A DNA stretch of 64,000 bases, taken from Agapetus fuscipes. Its lineage: Eukaryota; Arthropoda; Insecta; Trichoptera; Glossosomatidae. The position numbers and the translations under genes were made by a program. Where the stretch lies: the NCBI GenBank assembly GCA_951799405.1, contig OX637353.1, positions 4,650,001-4,714,000 on the forward strand, given 5' to 3'. Shown piece after piece: positions 1 through 11,639 of this stretch. Every line of letters starts with the position of its first letter. Positions within the stretch are counted from its first letter, which is position 1. The notes below the pieces were generated by a model, which saw nothing but the letters and a program-made list of their open reading frames with translations, ran no database searches and had not been told where the DNA came from.

Positions 1-64
1 CTATAACCTATGTTGCCAAGATGTGTTCACATTTAAGGCTTATATTAAATGCATACCCACAGAC
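1..64 (-). repeat. Tail element fragment, cut by a LINE-A copy
   Basis: The first 64 bases match the distal part of the tail element on the minus strand: a TTGCCAAGATGT-like block, then TTATATTAAATGCAT and a CCCACAGACA-like block. The match stops where LINE-A similarity starts at about 65. Either LINE-A landed in an older tail element, or the 5' part was inverted during insertion. The copy is cut by the window edge. Confidence 0.55.
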
Positions 65-830
65 AGTAAAGTCCATACTGTTGAAATGGACTTTCTAAGA
101 AGTATGATTGGGAAAAAACGGAGTGACAGGGTGAGGAATGATTTTGTAAGAAAAGAATGTGGTGCAAAAGAAAGTGTGAAAGTGAAGATTAAAAGAAGTT
201 TGTTAAGATGGTTTGGGCATATGGAGAGAATGAATGAGGAAAGACTGACGAAGAAAGTATATGTTGGTAGAATAGATGGATGTCGTGGTAGAGGAAGACC
301 GAGAAAGGTATGGATGGACCAAATATCCGAAATTGCGAATGAATGGAATATCCAGAGTTATAATAAAAGAAGAGCTTGTATGAAGAAGGTTATGACTCTG
401 GAGGAAATGAAAGAAGTATGCAAGGATAGAAAGAAATGGCGGTTGATCTGTGATGTTGGCGGCTAGGGTTTGTTAAAGTGAAATTGGTTTTTATGATTTA
501 GTTTTTTATGTCCATGTATATATTGTTATTAATTGATTTAAAAAAATGTAATTTGTCATGTATGTTCCTTGACTTATAGGTTGTTATGCGGCTGACCACC
601 CATAATATAAAAAATTGGTTCACTTTGCCAATGTCACCCCTGTTTCAGGGAAGGACGGCAAGAGTTGCAGGGCTTATGTTCATTTGAGATTGGGTTTTTA
701 TATTGTAGGTCCACATGCGGCATGCGTTAGCGCGAAATTATACATGTCTGCTTGTGGGAATGCATTTAATATAAATCTTAAATGATATATATCTTTGCAG
801 CTTAGATTAGATTAGATTAAATTAGACAGA
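65..830 (+). mobile_element. LINE-A copy 1, 3' fragment of a non-LTR retrotransposon
   Basis: From about 65 to the stop codon at 464-466 this encodes the post-RT C-terminus of an insect-type non-LTR retrotransposon. Visible features are a RWFGHMERMNEERLTKK block and a GRGRPRKVWMDQI block. The ORF can be read from 23, but its first residues come from flanking repeat. A non-coding 3' end follows: about 100 bp of T-rich sequence, then a full tail element, ending in short TTAGA-type repeats near 800-830. The RT core and endonuclease are absent (5' truncation). It is nearly identical to the copy at 18.9-20.2 kb, with only a handful of substitutions visible, so both copies are young. Clade assignment (RTE-like or related) is inference. 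Confidence 0.85.
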
Positions 831-1018
831 CAGGCACATGTAGGTTCGCGCCTATACATTCTGCATGTTTAGATGCAAATAATAAAATAAAAAAACTCAC
901 ATGAACATAAACCTTGAAACTCCGGTCGCCTTCCCTGAAACGGGGTGGCATTGGCAAAAGTGAACCGATTTTTACAGCACGGGGGGTCAGCCTCATACCA
1001 ACCTATCAGTCAAGGAGC
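831..1018 (-). repeat. Tail element, minus strand
   Basis: Contains the complement of the tail core (TTCCCTGAAAC, GGCATTGGCAAAAGTGAACC) and ends with CAACCTATCAGTCAAGGA, the usual 5' boundary of the family. The 3' part is diverged (TTCGCGCCTATACATTCTGC). It lies back to back with the 3' end of LINE-A copy 1. Confidence 0.75.
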
Positions 1019-1087
1019 AATTAATTCAAACTCAAATAATTAAAAAGGTTTTTGGAGAGCATCTTTTGTTTACCATATTATATTGTA

Positions 1088-1240
1088 TTTGACCAAAATA
1101 TCATTGACCAAAAAGTAGTGTGGAAAAACTGCTGTGTGGCCAAATAGTCCGTGACCATGTGCCTAAGGACGAGTTACCTGTTGCCAAGTTGTCTGTGACC
1201 GAAATTTCGTTGACTGTGACCGATTTGTCCATGGATGATC
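1088..1240. repeat. Degenerate GTGACC/TTGACCAAA short-motif array
   Basis: TTGACCAAAA, GTGGCCAAATAGTC, GTGACCATG, TTGCCAAGT, GTGACCGAAAT and GTGACCGATTTG follow each other at irregular spacings of roughly 15-25 bp. This looks like an old, degenerate minisatellite. The ORFs that overlap it on both strands are by-products of the repeat. Confidence 0.45.
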
Positions 1241-1258
1241 TGTTTGTAGATGTGGTAT

Positions 1259-1515
1259 CTAAATCTAATCTAAATGTAAGCTGCAAAGATATAAATTATT
1301 TAAGATTAATATTAAACGCATTCCCACAAGCAGACATGTATAATTTGCGCTAACACATGCCGCATGTGGACCTACAATATAAAAACCCAATCTCAAATGA
1401 ACATAAGCCCTGCAACTCTTGCCGACCTTCCCTGAAACAGGGGTGACATTGGCAAAGTGAACCATTTTTTACAGAATGAGTGGTCAGCCTCATACCAACC
1501 TATAAGTCAAGGAAG
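1259..1515 (-). repeat. Tail element, near full length, minus strand
   Basis: Runs from CTAATCTAAATGTAAGCTGCAAAG-like sequence (complement of the TTAGAT-ending 3' terminus) through the conserved CAATCTCAAATGAACATAAG and CCTGAAACAGGGGTGACATT blocks to CAACCTATAAGTCAAGGAA at about 1511. It is highly similar to the 3' end of LINE-A but carries no LINE coding sequence beyond this boundary. Confidence 0.85.
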
Positions 1516-2329
1516 TTATCTTTGTCCTATTTGTCGTAACACGGGCTTCAAGTGGATATTTCTCTAGACCCGTTAGTAAAAGGTGGGAAGGTTGATGCCA
1601 AGAGATTTACAATAAATGTTTTTCAAAAATGCACTTCGCTGGATTGAAAAAACTATTAACTTGTTTTTAATCACGGATATACCTTTGCATACTCTGTTGA
1701 TGTGTAGTCCTGATCCATTTTGTAGAAATAACTTATATTAAGGTGTGCATTGCATACATACGTGAACAGCGCTCGCAAAACAAATTTTAAAGTAAAGCTA
1801 TAGTTTTTCCAGTTTTCCCTTTCACGTTTCTTCTTTAGATACATTTTGAGAGTAATTTCTTTAATATCTTTGTTCGGGCAATAGATAATTATACAGGGAC
1901 GTGTGAACTTTTTTTCTGAACCAATCAGATAATATCTTCCAGGAAAATGCTGTGATTCTACTTGATGTGGATATTATCCAAGGGAGAAGGGTATAAGTTC
2001 CAGAGCTTAACAATTCCAGGGAATCGACAACTCTGAGAGATGCTATCAGACAGCTGACTGGCAGATCACGTTTAGGAATTACATGCTCAACTCCTTGGTG
2101 GCATCAAGGAGGAGCTCTATTTCCTCTGTGATGTATTAATGAACCAATATCTAAGATGTTTCAACGTATATTAACTGTTAAATAAATCTCTCATTTAGTT
2201 GCCTTGCATTTTAGAATAAATAAATAATATTAAGATAAAACTAAACGGAAATGTGATGCGCGGTTCGTCATCTCAGTGCTTGTTTGGCTTATGTTCCATT
2301 TGATTAAAATATGACATGTAAATAAAACT
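1516..2329. other. Unassigned AT-rich sequence
   Basis: No ORF, tRNA-like promoter or recognised repeat was found by reading. Nothing can be called. Confidence 0.3.
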
Positions 2330-2735
2330 GTAAGAATCACATTCTACACAACCTGAGCTAAGGAAAAACTTAAGACACGATAATGTGAGAGTCTTTTTCA
2401 GTATTTTCAGAATTAATTTCTAGCATTCACTTTTTAGCGGTTCACTTTAGCGGTTCACTTTTGCCAATGCCACTCCGGTTCAGGGAACGACGGCAGGAGT
2501 TGCAAGGTTTATGTTCATGTGAGGTTTTGTGTATTTGTATGCACACATGCAGAATGTGTAGGCGTGAACCTACATGTGCCTGTCTGTGGGCATGCATTTA
2601 ATATGAGCTTTAAATGTTAGCATATCTTTGCAGCTTAGATTATAGATTATAGATTCATAAAACACATCGGTCCAGTACCTACACATACAAACATTGCTCA
2701 TGTGAAATTACCTCTGATGAACATAAGACAAACAA
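2330..2735 (+). repeat. Dispersed repeat D1, split by a tail element
   Basis: Two halves, about 2340-2435 (ACACAACCTGAGCTAAG, then GTGAGAGTCTTTTT) and about 2650-2735 (CATAAAACACATCGGTCCAG, then AACATTGCTCATGTGAAAT), match as one continuous stretch in the reverse complement at about 26590-26750. The intervening 2436-2650 is a tail element inserted into the repeat. The 112-residue ORF starting at 2702 begins inside this repeat, shows no recognisable domain, and is not called as a gene. Confidence 0.6.
2436..2655 (+). repeat. Tail element inserted in repeat D1
   Basis: GGTTCACTTTTGCCAATGCC, a diverged TTCAGGGAACGACGGCAGGA block, GTTCATGTGAGGTTTTG, CATGCATTTAATATGAGC and the terminal GCTTAGATTATAGATTATAG are in family order. 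The sequence is clearly older than the copies at 19.9 kb and 62 kb. Confidence 0.7.
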
Positions 2736-3352
2736 GCACTAATGGGACGGGTTGTCCGAAGAAGACAAAGCAACAAAATGTAAAAAAGAGGTACTTCCTA
2801 GTTGTTATCATATTTCTTGGTGCAAAAAAAGAAACGAGTCCATATCATACTTCACATCTAGTTGAAATTGGCTTCCAAAGAAGTTTTAAAAGCCGTCATT
2901 TTAACACTGAAGGCAAGAATGGCCTACGATGCATAAATGGCGGCTTTGTAACTTTGGGAAGAAATAAAAGTCGAGAACTTTCGATCGACAAAGATCGGAG
3001 AATGAATATTTATGAGACAGAAAATAGCCGGCGGCGCTGATTAATACAGCCCAGGAATTATTCAAATTCCCTACCTTTTTAGGCTTTTAGCTTTTTTCCT
3101 TTAAAGTCGGATTTTCCATACCAAAATTTTTAATCCTTAATTAGAGTGGCCTAGTACCTAAAAATGACAACTTTTTATATGAAACCCTTAAAACAGAGGT
3201 GATTTTAATTTTTTTTTAACAAAATAGTTAGAGGATTGTAACAATAAATAAATTTAATAAAATAAAAGATTCGTTAGCCATCAAAATACTTAGTGTGTCA
3301 CAACGAATATCGAACACGGAGTATTGTAACAAATTGAACAACGTGCCGTTTT

Positions 3353-3420
3353 GTGACAGTGATTATTTTGTGACAGTGATTATTTTGTGACAGTGATTAT
3401 TTTGTGACATTGATTATTTT
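3353..3420. repeat. 17-bp tandem repeat, four copies
   Basis: GTGACAGTGATTATTTT is repeated four times head to tail (4 x 17 = 68 bp). The last unit has one substitution (GTGACATTGATTATTTT). It is non-coding. Confidence 0.9.
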
Positions 3421-5309
3421 AACTTATTTTTCTTGGTAACAATTTACACCTTTGAGTGGGGGTGCCAGTGTTGCGTTGGATTTTTTAAAATGAAGCCGTC
3501 ACATTTTTTAATTTGGAACTTTTTCTCGCTTAAGCAAAGTCTTGTATGGAACTTATGTCCTTAGCAACCAATAACAAAATATAATACTCTGGGTGACGAC
3601 ACAATATTGTCTTTACCAGATCCCGTGAGGACCTCATTTTATTTATCTACCTCTGAATTCAGGCCCTAGAACTATCTTAACCAAGCTTTTACAGTCCATT
3701 CACTGTGTGACATCCAGCCAATTCATTTTTTTCGTCTTTTAAATTTCTCTTCTAAAAAATCTAATTCATTCCATAGACTTTCTCAAAACAATTTACCATG
3801 TAGTCACTATCATTAATATACATGTAACTTCCATGTTCCCTTTTAATTTGAATATTAAACAAAATATTTTTTTCTCAAAATATCGTTTGTTTATTTTTAG
3901 TATTAGGATACTCAATTATTGGTTTATTTAATTTTCGACCACTATCGAAATTCAGGCATTTTGAAAGCATCGATTCACGATAGCAGAAGTCAATGATTGA
4001 GCGTGTAAATTGAAAGAGTAATTTTGATGTTAAATGTTTTGTCTCTGTTGAATTAATTAAGCAAAACGAAAATGAATACATATTTTTGAATCAGTAAATA
4101 TTCAACGAAGTCATTTTTATTTTATTCATTCAGAAAAAGAGCTGTTTTTAATTACATTAATATTAATCATATTTTACAAGAACCTACAACAAAAAATATT
4201 ATCGCCATTTGTCATTTCCCATAATAATGTACAAAACTATGTTTTAACTGCTGAAAACTAATGAAAAACATATTTAGAAATGTGTCGTTTATTGTAAAAG
4301 TGGTGTAACTCCATATTTAAAAAAAACATGTTTTTTTTCTGAATGGTATCACTTTAAGTTATATCTATCATTATAAAAGTGAAGCAACTCCAATAAGTGT
4401 ATTAAACAATAAAAAATAGAAAACATTGAATGAATGAATATATTTTTTTCCTACACTTTAATTCGTCAAAAACTCGTTATATCAAAATTCAGTTTCAAGG
4501 AGATAATTCATTTTTACAATGAACGACACAAATTTAAATTGGTTTTCGAATACACATTTCCATTTATAATTTAAAAATATATTCCATCAAGGTCAAATAT
4601 ATTTTCGTTTTTACATTCGAATAAGTACAAATTTGAATTAAGAACGTCTCACTATTACCAACAGCATAATAAAAAAAAGTGATTCGCAGCCAACTTCACA
4701 TCAATCAAATGTTTCTTTTTTGAAATTTAAAATTGACAGATTTTCACAGATACGAAGCACTTGCTAAAAAAAGTTTTCTTGCTACATTCTTACTTTAAAA
4801 AATATTAGTGCACGATAAATTTGTATGATAGTATTAAATGATTTGTGCTAGGTATGTTTTAAAAGTTTTGTCTCTGCACCTCTCTCAGAAATAACAAATG
4901 ATATCATTTTAGTAAATTCAATCTTTTATTTATGTTACGAAGATAAATTCAAATAAAAGCTTCACATTAAACAATAAAAAGCACTGAAAGATACAACCAA
5001 GATTCGTCTTCAAAAATAACTTTAATTTTCCAAAAACAGAAATAGCCTAAAGGTTACAAAGGCAATTATTTGTTACAATAATAAGTCCGTTAATAGATGA
5101 TTTCGTTCGGTCATTTAATTTCCTTTACGGGGGCATTCTACTATTTGGGCAAATGAATGGTCTGAATGAATTGAAATAGAAAATGAAATGCCTTTGAGTA
5201 TACACTACAATAGAGCCTTCTAATTGAAGACTTGATCAATAATCAAAAAACATCTGCTTTTATACATATTTTATTTCTTTGACAAATAGTTCGGGATAAA
5301 ACTTTAAAA
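3421..5309. other. Unassigned AT-rich sequence
   Basis: Low-complexity A/T-rich DNA without a convincing ORF, tRNA-like box or repeat shared with the rest of the window. The short ORF at 3875-4081 (minus) has no recognisable content. Confidence 0.3.
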
Positions 5310-5519
5310 TAATAATAAAATTAGGCTGATTTATTTGGTGAGCGCTGATGTTGTGTAAATCCTCAAGAGCCCTTTGCAAGCTTGTTCATCCATTTCTTAA
5401 GCAAGATCCAGCAAAGATCACGTAAGAAAAAAGTATATATTCTGTGCTCCACCAAAAATCTAACCCTCTACTTTTCAATCACGAGTCAGACGCGTTAACC
5501 ACTGGACTGCAGACCGGTA
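5310..5519 (-). mobile_element. SINE-II copy, internally shortened, minus strand
   Basis: Reading the minus strand, the tRNA-like head (ACCGGTCTGCAGTCCAGTGG at about 5518-5500) is followed by a shortened body and then the family 3' end, which reads GCGCTCACCAAATAAATCAG on the minus strand. An ATT-rich tail follows. The middle of the element is deleted compared with the copy at 52.9 kb, and box B is not intact. It is an old non-autonomous retroposon copy. Confidence 0.7.
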
Positions 5520-5548
5520 TGGTCGGTTAGTTTTGCATACAACTCACA

Positions 5549-5746
5549 TATTTTTTCAGTTTTACCAATGCCATCCCTGGTTCAGGGTAAAACGGCAAGA
5601 TTTGAAGAGCTCATATTTTAAGGTTTTGTTTTTTTTTTCTGTACGTACGCATGCATGGTTTGTAAGCGATTACTTACACGATTTTGCTTGTGTACTTTTT
5701 CGTTAAAATGAGGTTATTTTTTTATCCTTGCAACATTAGATTAGGC
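5549..5746 (+). repeat. Diverged tail element
   Basis: TTTTACCAATGCCATCCCTG, TTCAGGGTAAAACGGCAAGA, a CGCATGCATGGTTTGTAAGCG block and a terminal CTTGCAACATTAGATTAGG are in family order, with many substitutions. Confidence 0.6.
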
Positions 5747-6654
5747 AAAAAAGGGGTAGGTTGGAAATAAAACCCTAAAATAACGGTGTAAAATATATTT
5801 TGCTAGGGCATTCAAATATCTCTTTATTAGGTCATTAAAGCAATGCTATTCGCGAATTTATATACATTAGGGGGTGATATAATACGTGTAAATGTCGACG
5901 TGCCGACAGGGTTAAATCGTAGGCTTTATTACACCCCCTAACTTCAAGCTTATTGCAGACTGTGAATCAAATCTAACGCGGGTTTGAACCTGTGATTTAG
6001 ATACCAAAATAACCTTTTGATTTCGAGTATTTTTGTATACAACCCTCAATTTTGTGTACATAGATAAAAGCAAGAAAATTAAATGAAAATAAATATAGCG
6101 GTAGATTTTATTAGAGAGGGTGTATAATACTTGTTAATCTTACCTTATTGACAGCTTACCTGCAGTTTTAGCAGATTTTAAGGTAACCAACTGAACCAGC
6201 AAAACTTTAATTTGTCCTTTTGTATTGTTCAAAAGAATTTTGAGTATAATTAACTATTGTACTGAAGTTAGGTAAACATTTTGTTTCGCGATTTCTTCCG
6301 TTTCTCACATTTATTTGTATGAACTAATTTCTATTCCTTAGCACTCATCTAGTCATTAAAACTACATGTCTCATCAAATTATTTAGTTCTTGATTTCCAA
6401 TCCCCTTGCAAACGCTTATTCTTTTACTCTTTAATTTTTCATACAATCACTCAGAATTTTCAACAGTTTTTTTAAGTGTTTCATTTTTATGAATCTATAT
6501 TCACTTCACTAGCAATGGATAAAAAAATATATAAATAACCACATTGAAAATTGCAATTTGTATTCTGAAATTACTGAATTTTTAAATTGATGATTTATCA
6601 AACTTCACAAAAAATATGAACATTTTTTGTAAATGAAACAGGGCATCCATAATA
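5747..6654. other. Unassigned AT-rich sequence
   Basis: No coding or repeat structure recognised. A GGGTTTGAACC block at about 5982 resembles a Pol III box B, but no matching box A was found upstream. Confidence 0.3.
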
Positions 6655-7065
6655 ATAAGTCTGAGTTGCAAATATATATTGACATTTTAAGACTTATATT
6701 TAATGCATGTCCTCAAGCAGGCACACACATGATGCATCTACTTCCAGTACAAAATGAACCAAATCTAAAATGAACATACACTTTGGAACTCGTGACGCCT
6801 TACCCTGAAATCGGAGTGGCATTGGCAAAAGTGAACCAAGTTTGTACATTATGGGGGGTCAACATGATGCTATTTTGACAATTATATTAATTTTCGGATA
6901 TTTAACGAACCGTTCGGTGAGAACTTACATTATTCTCTACGTTTCGTCAGCGACGTAGCCGACGTCTTCAGGAGAACATCCTATCTGTACGGCGACTGAG
7001 GACTTAAACCTAACATGATGCTAATCTATAAGTTATGGAAAAACCTACTAGTCAAGGAATATGGG
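6655..7065 (-). repeat. Tail element interrupted by a 139-bp insertion
   Basis: The left part (about 6690-6860) has the family blocks TTATATTTAATGCATG, TGAACATACACTTTGGAAC and GGCATTGGCAAAAGTGAACC. The final CTAGTCAAGGAATA 5'-boundary block lies at about 7050-7063. Between them sits an unrelated 139-bp insert flanked by a 12-bp direct repeat. Confidence 0.7.
6873..7011 (-). mobile_element. 139-bp insertion with 12-bp target duplication and structured motif
   Basis: AACATGATGCTA occurs at 6861-6872 and again at 7012-7023, flanking this insert exactly. On the minus strand the insert carries CTGAAGA, a stem-loop and GAAAC (complement of 6941-6971). The same motif is found at 29067-29097 and elsewhere. 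Duplication length fits a retroposon or Penelope-like insertion, but no coding sequence is present to classify it. Confidence 0.65.
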
Positions 7066-7503
7066 AAAATAGTATTGAAAATAAGATTCAGTAAATACGT
7101 ACTAGGTATTTCATTTAAAAAGTAAGAGAAATTGATGTTTTATATTTTCGGATTGTTTAGAATAAGCCTGCCAAGAAAAACGTGGAGGGCGTTAAGAAAA
7201 ATTACATTTAGTCAGCAATAACCACAAATCACACATTCCACAGATTTAAACATTCACCTCACATTCTTGCGTCATTTTTTAAACGAGAATTTTAACAATC
7301 ATTATGATTGCATGCCCTAATACTTAATGATCATTTTTGTAAAAAAAAATACGATATAATTAATGTCATGAAATGCCATGAAAATAAATGAAGTCCGCTG
7401 ATCAATATTCACACATTACATTATTTTAATTTTCGGGACAAGAGTGATTTAAACAACCTCAAACTCTTACAGTCATCAGGGTCAAAACTATTATCAAAAA
7501 CGT

Positions 7504-7590
7504 CTGACGAGATTCGAACCTGTGCTGCTGTACCTATTACATACTTATGATGGTCAAATTACCACTGACTTGTCTGTTAGGCCATAGGTT
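7504..7590 (-). mobile_element. tRNA-like SINE head
   Basis: On the minus strand TGGCCTAACAGACAAG resembles a Pol III box A, and about 60 nt further on AGGTTCGAATCTCG matches a box B. The spacing is close to that of a tRNA. No stable acceptor stem is visible, so this is a tRNA-derived retroposon relic rather than a tRNA gene. Its family is not one of the three named SINEs. Confidence 0.5.
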
Positions 7591-7599
7591 TAATACTGT

Positions 7600-10500
7600 A
7601 TGTTTGTATTTTTTTCATGTTGTAATTTTATTCATAAAACCATTACTCACGTAATATTTTCCATGCATCCTGCAAAACTCATTTTTAATTCAACGTTCTT
7701 TATAAGATGCAATATCCATAAAAAAAACTGTAAAACTTCAGAGTCAATCCAAATGAGTGCGCCATAATTTACCAAGTGAAATATTCCGCTCTTGGTTTTT
7801 CCAATGAAGTATGCACCCATTATCCTTCACCCTTCCACATTTAATGCATAAATCTAGGAGCCACCCTGTAGGTACAGTTTCCTAGGGCGTAAAAACCTCG
7901 CGAGATTTCAGCTGCACCAAGAATTCGCGAATTTTTTACTTTATTCAGATGCAGAAAGACTCTTTGTATTTTTGGGAATAGGGAACACCATCCATTTTTA
8001 AAATAAATATTCAGCTTGCCTCAACAATGATGTCTTTTTAACTATGAAAATAAAATAAAATATCCTCTACGTCAACGCCAACCCGTCAAAGCGAAATGAC
8101 TGAGAAGTTGCAAAATGAAAAAATATAAATATATTTACTTTCTACAAAAATGATAGTTAACCTACTTTACAGAAAAAACGTTAATATTGATGGAAACTGA
8201 TACTAAAATGCAAATAGGTTAACCTTTTTTTTTTCAGACATTTTTTTTTTTACTGTTTTAGATAACTTTTTACCAGGCAAATAAAAAATCACCTTTAACA
8301 AATTATATCGTACAGCAATGTCGCGAAACGTGTTAAATTATTGGACACACAAATCTTTAAAAACTGAAAATAACTCGCGATATCAATGCGCAGTCCCTAC
8401 TCCTCCTTTCTCAACTAGGAATCAGCTTTTTAGACTCTTCTAAAACACGTTCTTTGAAAATCACCCCTCGCAGAATCATGCTCTATCTCTAAGGGTCCGT
8501 ACAGTCACCCCTGCTCAGTGTTTTAAGGCTGTCAACCATATGCTACAGCCAGGCTCTTTGGAAATTGTCTTAACGATTCGGCCGTTCATTTCAAGTGAAG
8601 CAACTTTAAAATTTGCAAGAGTTTCTTTGTGCGACTTTCTACCCTCAGAAACAAGGAAAGAAAGAGGGTCTTACAAAGTGGGAGGGAGAGGGTGTAGCTC
8701 AAAGGTAGGAGGAAAGAGGGGGGGTGTATTTTGTATTAAATTAATTACGAGAATACACAAAAAAGGAGTTGACTCAATGAACTTGCTTTCGTTAACTGTT
8801 TTATTTTATTTGTGAATAAGTGAGTAGGAAAATAAACGTGAAAGTGAAATTTTTTGTTATCAAATTTAAAAGAATAACAAACTGGAAAAATATACTGGAA
8901 AATGAAATGAACCTAGAATTTCTCCCATGAATAAAATCGTTTTTCATTTTAAAACACACACAAAAACAATACATGTTCTTCTTCTGTTTCAACCCTAGGA
9001 TTGGTTTGCAGCATTGTTCATGCATCTTTTTCTTCATTCTTCCATATCAAAGACAATCTTTTTGAGCTTAGGAGGAGCAGCACGTATATATTTGTCTGTA
9101 AATATATTCTGTAGAAACTATCGGCTTGGTCGTCCTCAAACGTTTGTTCTCTCGATTATCCACTCCATTATGGTACACAAGAGACCTGAAAGAGACAAAA
9201 ATTTCAATTTTATTGAGAAAGTAGAACGACTTAACTCGAAGCATGGTTTGAAAATTTCGCTCTTTGTACAAAATTAAATGCATTTTAATCCTTTGTTACG
9301 TTTCTTTGCCTCTATGCAGTGATCGTTTTTTATGCTCTGCCCACAAGATAATCTTTGAACATCCCAGTTCACTTTGCCTGCCTTCTCATCGTATAACCTG
9401 ATACAGTTGCGCACAGTGCCCGGCGTCCTGTTGAAAGGGATTATATGCATTTATCTTGTGCAAAAATCTCGAGTCGCGATCTTTTCCGCCGCTCGCTTTG
9501 TGGGAGGGAATGTACCGCAGGCCGCGCTGCAAGGACACGAACTCAAAGAAGAAAACCGCACGGATTGGATAACACAAAACCTATTGAAGAAGGTAGTGAA
9601 TATTTATTTTAACTTTTATTTACATGGGACGTCACCTAGCCGGTCTAAAGAGAGCACGGCGCACTATTATTTCAATATAATATTATTGTATAAATAGTTT
9701 GGCAAGACACTAAAGTGCACCGTCCTGCAATGGTAAACCATTTCAGTCAACTGTATGAGTTCACAGTGCTGTAAACTATACATGTCACATAACCGAGTGA
9801 TATTTTGAATGGTTGTATTCCGTTTTTTTTTATTTTCACTCACAAATAGGTAGTTGATGTGAAAAGACAATTTGATTAAAAAAATATGCATAGATATCTC
9901 AGTGTTCAGACACATTTAATCCATGGATCATTTGCCACCGTCCAAAATGTAACGAGGCCAATTTGAAACCAATCACAGAAGTGGAAGTTTTCCCTTTTCC
10001 ATATTCGCCTATGTCCATGTTCCATGCGAATGTTTGTTGTTGAGTGAATGTTGGCGCTGCTGAAAACATAAAAACAAGAGAACACTTACTATGTTAGGAG
10101 GCAGGCACCTACGCAATACTCAATACGTCATCGAAATAGGTACTACCGGCTAGCTCACCATCATTTTACATGCCATGGGTTGTTTGATGGTTTTGGGCGA
10201 GGAAATAATACCCTCATGCCTAATGGGTAGATAGATAATAGGTAATCAATAAAAACAAAACACAGAAACTCTATTAAACGGGTAAAAATATTTTATACCA
10301 ACTAAGCAATAATTGACACAAACATACACCAACTAGTATTTTCTTTAGATATTAAAGTACAATATACTTTTAATCGTTAACAGGTATAATGATATGTATT
10401 GCACGAGTACTTTTCAAGATGAAAACGATACAACATATTTAATGAGTTTGGTTCTGCATTTTTCCGGTAACTGCATAACAGAAAAGCAACATGGAGGAAA

Positions 10501-10889
10501 CACGACTCCTCAAAGAGTGAAGGGGTTACAGGGGGAAGAGGGGGAGAGGAGGCGGGGGCTGGGAGAAGGAAAAGCTAGCGCCCTCTCGCTTTATCTCCTT
10601 TTAATGAAGGCTTATTGTGTGAAGTGTAAAACGCTGCTGGCACTAGGGTAGAGAGAGAAAGATATAGAGGAAGAACGTGAGGAAAATGTGGTAAATATAA
10701 AAAAAAAAATGTCAACTTCCAAATTAATCCAGTTTGTTGAAGAGAAATGTAACAGTATAGAAGTGACTCTGGCAATGATACGTTTGGAAGAGACAGATCT
10801 AAGATCTGTCAAAAATGAAAGAAAATTTAAAGAACATATTATCAAACACAATTATTTTTACACATAAAAATGTTTCTGAGAATCATAAC
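7600..10889. other. Unassigned sequence with short non-recognised ORFs
   Basis: Holds G-rich patches at about 8640-8730 and 10500-10570 and a relatively GC-rich patch at 9370-9560. ORFs at 8540-8815 and 9374-9697 (plus) and several on the minus strand have low-complexity or anonymous translations without domains. I could not assign any as a gene. Confidence 0.3.
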
Positions 10890-11297
10890 TCAAAAACCCT
10901 CTGAAAGCTTGGTCGTTGTATAAACAGTGCCAATTCTCAAGCAAGACCCAGTGGCTTTAAGGCTAGATAGACCTTGGGAGACCGGTCTTTTCTTAAGGAA
11001 GCACATGCGCCTGATAGGTAGGCAATATGTGCTAATAAACGCATTTAAGTTTGCTATTGATATTTAAAATTCAAAATGTAAGTTCGTTTGAAGCTATATT
11101 CAATCAATTTCAGATGAGTTATTTCAAAGGAATGGGAGAAAATATTTATTCTGAAATGTATTTTCCTATACCCTTTGCACGCGCATGAAAGGAAGATGTT
11201 TTAACCCAGGGAAAAGCTTGGAAGTAATGGTAAATATTATTTGTATTCCACTGGATACCATCCTTCCGATTCCGAGTCCGTAGCGTTAACCACCATT
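10890..11297 (-). mobile_element. SINE-II copy split by dispersed repeat D2
   Basis: Minus strand. The SINE-II 3' half lies at about 10890-10993 (complement of AGCAAGACC, AGCTTGGTCG and GAGACCGGTC blocks). The 5' half lies at about 11198-11297, with the AACCCAGGGAAAAGC block and a head remnant CCGAGTCCGTAGCGTTAACC. The roughly 200 bp between them is foreign to SINE-II and partly matches 48.1-48.2 kb. Confidence 0.6.
10994..11197. repeat. Dispersed repeat D2 inside a SINE-II
   Basis: GCACATGCGCCTGATAGGTA, GGCAATATGTG, an ACGCATTTAAG block and AAAATTCAAAATGTAAGTTCG recur in the same order at about 48137-48232. The boundaries are inferred from where SINE-II similarity breaks and resumes. Confidence 0.55.
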
Positions 11298-11639
11298 TTT
11301 TTTTTTGTTCACACTTCAATCAATTTTTCAGTGCCACATTTCTTGTTGTGTTCACACTTTTCATTCCATGTTATTTATTCCTTCTTCTTTCATCAGTATG
11401 TTTTCAACAATACCTCCATCGTCCTTTCTTGCCTACGCCACTTCTCCTATGTATTTGGTGAGAAGTCACGGAGCCGGGTTTCCCGCGCTCCCTCAAACAC
11501 TCTAACTTTATTTTGGGTCTGTGCTTTTTTTAACCTTCTGTCGCACAGTGGGGAAGAAACCTTGACCCAAATGCTGATAGAGCGATTGAAGGGACCTCTG
11601 CCTTAAAATATATGTACATACGTTTCGACAATCTCTACG

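Noticed and set aside
2702..3040. 112-residue host gene
   Set aside because: It starts inside dispersed repeat D1, has no recognisable domain and no splice or promoter support; kept only as an anonymous ORF.
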